Assembly (NCBI GenBank): GCA_029721435.1
Contig: CM056573.1
Coordinates: 48,396,501 to 48,460,500 of the forward strand
Direction of reading: 5' to 3'
From: Gymnothorax reevesii
Taxonomy: Eukaryota; Chordata; Actinopteri; Anguilliformes; Muraenidae
Length of the DNA stretch: 64,000 nt
A program made the translations under genes and the position numbers. This document shows, piece after piece, positions 60,722-64,000 of the stretch; positions within the stretch are counted from its first letter, which is position 1; every line of letters begins with the position of its first letter. A model generated the notes under the pieces. That model was not told the origin of the DNA. It did not search any database and was given only the letters and a program-made list of their open reading frames with translations.

Positions 60722-61401
60722 CGTGCGTGCGTGTGCGTGTGCGACTGCATGTGTGTGTGAGTGTGTGCGGTGTGGATGCGAGCTCATTTCATATGCGCGT
60801 AGGCTTCTGTATGTGTGGATACAGTGTTTCCTCGAAATGTAACCAGTTGATTTATTTGTGGTGAAAGGCAAGTTGGCGTTATTTCCATTTATCAGAGTGG
60901 AAGTTGTTATAATAAAAAAGCAAATTTTAAGAATGCTAGCAAACAAAACTAAAAGAGGATAATTTCTAATAGCATGTGACCTTTTGGAGTAGCTGGTCAA
61001 GAATTTTACCATTTTCAGATATCCCGTAGCCTGTAACATCATGTCCATGACTGAACAGCTCCTGCTCACTAGGATAACCGCAAATATATGCGGTAATCTA
61101 TGGTGGCTGAACTCTTCAGAACTCTTCATACAAGAATTCTTCATACTCTCACCTCTTTTCAGATGACCCCTCATCCAACTGGCTTCACGCGAGGTCCACA
61201 AGAAAAAAGCGCTGTCCATATTCTAAGCATCAAACTCTCGAACTGGAGAAAGAGTTTCTGTTTAATATGTACCTCACCCGAGATCGTAGATATGAAGTGG
61301 CAAGAATATTAAATCTCACTGAGAGACAAGTTAAAATCTGGTTTCAGAACCGCAGGATGAAGATGAAGAAGAGCAATAAAGATCGGCCAAAAGATGATTA
61401 A
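60085..61401 (+). CDS. hoxa9: Homeobox protein Hox-A9
   Basis: Group-9 Hox transcription factor; the family acts in trunk-to-posterior axial patterning and blood progenitors. Exon 1 is 60085-60616 (donor GTAAGG), exon 2 is 61163-61401 (acceptor TTTCAG), phase 1, 256 residues. The start [19 protein letters not shown] at CACCATG is the Hox9 activation-domain start. [27 protein letters not shown] and [13 protein letters not shown] follow HoxA9 in order. Exon 2 gives [20 protein letters not shown] with the PBX-contact Trp184. The homeodomain is at residues 190-249 ([31 protein letters not shown], Asn240), and the tail is KDRPKDD. The 546-bp intron has a GT repeat starting 60 bp after the donor. 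A polyadenylation signal AATAAA lies at 62512. Confidence 0.96.
60676..60770. repeat. (GT)n microsatellite in the hoxa9 intron
   Basis: A GT run with GCGT interruptions, about 95 bp, starting 60 bp downstream of the exon 1 donor. Z-DNA-forming and length-variable sequence so near a donor may affect splicing. Confidence 0.95.
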
Positions 61402-64000
61402 CATGGTCAAATTGCGGAGACAAAATATAGGAAATTAAATCATTTTAAACCTCATGGAAACGTTAATTTCAAAAGTTTCGTATCAACTTCTTTAGCAGTC
61501 TTTAAAAACTATGTCGATAACCACAGCAATTAACTACCCCGAAGTTGAATTGTACTGTTCCATTTGTTCCCTACTCAAATAGTGAATTTACTTCTTGTTG
61601 TGTCTTCGTAAATGTTTCTACTAGTTTTGAGATGTGCACGACATATTGGTGTTACTGTAATTTGTGATTGAACGTTTTGGATAATGTGTTTTGTTTACTT
61701 CTTTTTTCGTTAATATCTCTGTCCAGGAAAAGCACTTATTTTGATGTAATCAAATTATTTATTCATCTGATATACGCAAGAGAAGGGCTTTGTGTCGGAT
61801 TAGCCTTTAGAGTGATATTTACATTGAGCTGGGTGTATGCGCTTTTCCCGTAGCCTTCATGCGGTATCTAAATTGTTACATTGCGAATATTCCGTGTTTT
61901 GTGTTCACTACCATTATATCTTCATGTAAAAAATAACTGAGATGTTAATATAGTATTTCTACTTGGCGATTGTTTATTTCGTTAATGGCAAGGGAGGGGG
62001 CAATATTGAACGAGGTCAGTACAAGCGTGTGACGACCATACACTGGAAAAATACTTTATGGCCCATTGACCAGCTGTTACAGTTCTTAAATGTAGCACCT
62101 CTTGTTTGAATTTTAAATAAACAAAAAAAAAAATGCAACAAGAAAATCTCCGCCTCATAATTGCTGTGTTACTTTTGAATGGCAATATACCACCGAAAAC
62201 AATATATATTTTTCTAATGACAATCTTTATTAGTGACATAATGTAGCTGCAGATGAGTGGTTGGCTGAAATACATCTAATAATTTAATATGGACACTTCA
62301 GCCGTATATAATAGGCCAGTACCAGAGCCGTGTATCTTTGTCAAAACATGAATTGCCGACCAGAAAGAAATGTTAGCCAACATGAATGATTGATCAAGTC
62401 ATATCTGCACCAGTAAATGATTTTCAAACGATCCGTTGTTGGATCCATTGAAACTCATGTGCAAATATTTGTAAAAGTAAATTTTGTATACCAATCTATT
62501 GAGCCGACACAAATAAATTTTACTGTTATACAAACAAAATGCTAATTGTGTGAGTTTTCATTTGTCATTTTTAGCTCGCATTTTTACTGATGGCATGTTC
62601 ATTGCAACAATTAACGGTCAGTACTTATACTGTAAGCAACAATAAAATCTCCTCGATCACTGAAACCAAGTACGAGTTATAAGCATTGTAATACCTACAG
62701 GAAGTGAGAACATTATTGGCCTACATTTTATAGGATGATCAATATGAGCGCATGCTGGCGAGTTTCCACTCAGACTATCACACTTTCTTTAAAAGCAGTT
62801 TTTATGGATTGATAGCAGATGGCATAAGAGAAAATATTCGACCCAAAATGAATCGTGCTTTGATTCTTGACAAACAGCCTTACACCACTTACTCGGCGTC
62901 TTGGCAAAGGATGTGGCGCGTGGTATCTACAGCAATAAAAGACAATCACGGCTGTAACAGTTTATGGGGTGCAAAGCGCCAGAGGGCGGAAGAGGAAACA
63001 TGGGAAAGCTGTTGAGCGCTATGACCGCTAAATCCTAAAATAATATTGCATACTGCATTTCAGTTGAACCAACGCACGAATACCTGCTCTTAAAGAAAAA
63101 GTCGTGACTTAGTTGATCGGCGATAGTTTAATAGTTGTATGATATCAGGAACTAAACACACTTTTCATGAAAACGTTGTTTTGTTTTGGCTACCTCACAT
63201 ACAGGGCCTTACCTAAATGGATATTAAGAACATTGCTGCGCGAAAACGCATATAGGCCTGATCTAAACAGCCTCATACCCCAACAATCTGGCAGATTACT
63301 TAAAGTGCTGCGTGTCCTGACCAAGCTGCAGATGGACTTAACTTCAAAGGTTCTTTCTGAAGCAGCACAATAAAACGCACAGTCTGCCATACTGTCTGGA
63401 ATTTCTCTTTTAATTAGTTTATGACTGTCCAGCCGTGGAAAGGATGTTTCTAGACTAGAGCATCCATTTGTTTTTCAGCTCTTTAACACAAAAGGCCAGC
63501 GGAAATAAAGCATTTTACTGGCTTCCGTGATCATAGTCCGTGTCACCGTGTAGCTCCTTTTGTTCACCTGCTGTCCTCAGCAAAATTGTATTCCAATTCC
63601 TTCAAAATAAAATAAAATAAAATAAAATAAAATAAATAAATAAATAACTTCCGATAGTCCTTCTGAAGTAATCTGGAGTAATAATAATGATACCCCGAAA
63701 ACAATAGACACAGTCAGTTCCTCGAAATTTAATTGGTACCTCAAGTTGTCCATATAGATCCATAGCCTACCACTTTGATCAAAGGCAAGACATTAGAACT
63801 GCAGACAGCAAGCGTAATGGCGTAATGCAATGTGATCACACCACCAGGAATTGCACTGGCCAAGGCGTTTGCTTATTGCAAACCGAACAGAAGAGGGCAG
63901 CAATGTTGCATTCGCAAATTATTCCCGTTTTTGACATCACTAGTATTGCTACAAAAAAAAAAGAAAAAAGCTCGACGGAAACAAACCATCCTCAACATAG
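61402..64000. other. Region downstream of hoxa9, no gene seen
   Basis: The hoxa9 3' UTR likely extends to about 62530. No hoxa7 or other homeobox is present before the window ends. A simple repeat of AAAAT/AAAT units lies at 63605-63646. A less AT-rich block at 62880-63010 has regulatory-type motifs. Confidence 0.55.
62920..62990 (+). promoter_or_regulatory. Candidate boundary/enhancer element with CTCF-like motif
   Basis: AGCAATAAAAGACAATCACG (from 62931) and AGTTTATGG carry posterior Hox/Cdx-type sites. They are followed by GCGCCAGAGGGCGG (62976-62989), close to the CTCF core CCGCCAGGGGGCGC. In mammals CTCF sites mark the HOXA9-HOXA7 interval, which this position would match. Occupancy and orthology are untested. 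Confidence 0.4.

Noticed and set aside
60569..61219. 216-codon - strand frame across the hoxa9 intron
   Set aside because: It depends on the GT repeat (His/Thr run) and overlaps hoxa9 exon 2 antisense; no domain is recognised.
1..64000. Frequent TAGCCTA/TAGGCTA words as a species marker
   Set aside because: They are striking across the window, but without a genome comparison they cannot name the species.
1..64000. CRISPR array or bacterial operon
   Set aside because: Vertebrate introns, Hox genes and repeats exclude a prokaryotic reading; no spaced direct-repeat array of CRISPR type is present.

Overview
This is a vertebrate, almost certainly ray-finned-fish, genomic window holding the posterior half of a HoxA cluster. 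Four two-exon homeobox genes lie on the + strand in the order hoxa13 - hoxa11 - hoxa10 - mir-196 - hoxa9. Paralogue identity is read from the N-terminal regions and homeodomains, not only from order. Fish origin is suggested by the lack of the alanine tracts that mammalian HOXA13 carries and by many decayed Tc1, Harbinger, pogo-like, hAT-like and SINE fragments of fish type. I cannot decide from one cluster whether it is a teleost 'a' or 'b' duplicate or an unduplicated cluster. The spacing (about 10 kb from hoxa13 to hoxa11) is loose for a teleost.

Layout: 1-34 kb is gene-poor 5' flank made of mobile-element debris, tandem arrays and foldback elements, with no evx1 visible. It holds a Tc1-like element with broken transposase (36-1654), a foldback element (7133-7477), a long direct repeat pair (7600 and 10021), two adjoining tandem arrays (about 11990-13400), a Harbinger remnant (about 18940-19720), an inverted pair of pogo-like elements (19775-20674 and 22157-23421) and two decayed Tc1-like copies (25440-27400). 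From 35.6 kb on the sequence is a Hox cluster: hoxa13 (35736-36798), hoxa11 (46644-48180), hoxa10 (53215-55364), mir-196 (near 56725) and hoxa9 (60085-61401). The last 2.6 kb show no further gene; hoxa7 or a more anterior gene would lie beyond the window if present.

How it works together: Hox9-13 proteins are nuclear transcription factors that pattern the posterior axis, fins and urogenital tract under collinear control. miR-196 is a Hox-embedded microRNA that represses other Hox transcripts. All four introns interrupt the gene just upstream of the homeodomain in phase 1, so splicing between neighbouring Hox genes would stay in frame. Intergenic stretches hold several CTCF-like motifs and homeodomain-site-rich blocks that are candidate control elements. 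Conservation could not be tested here.
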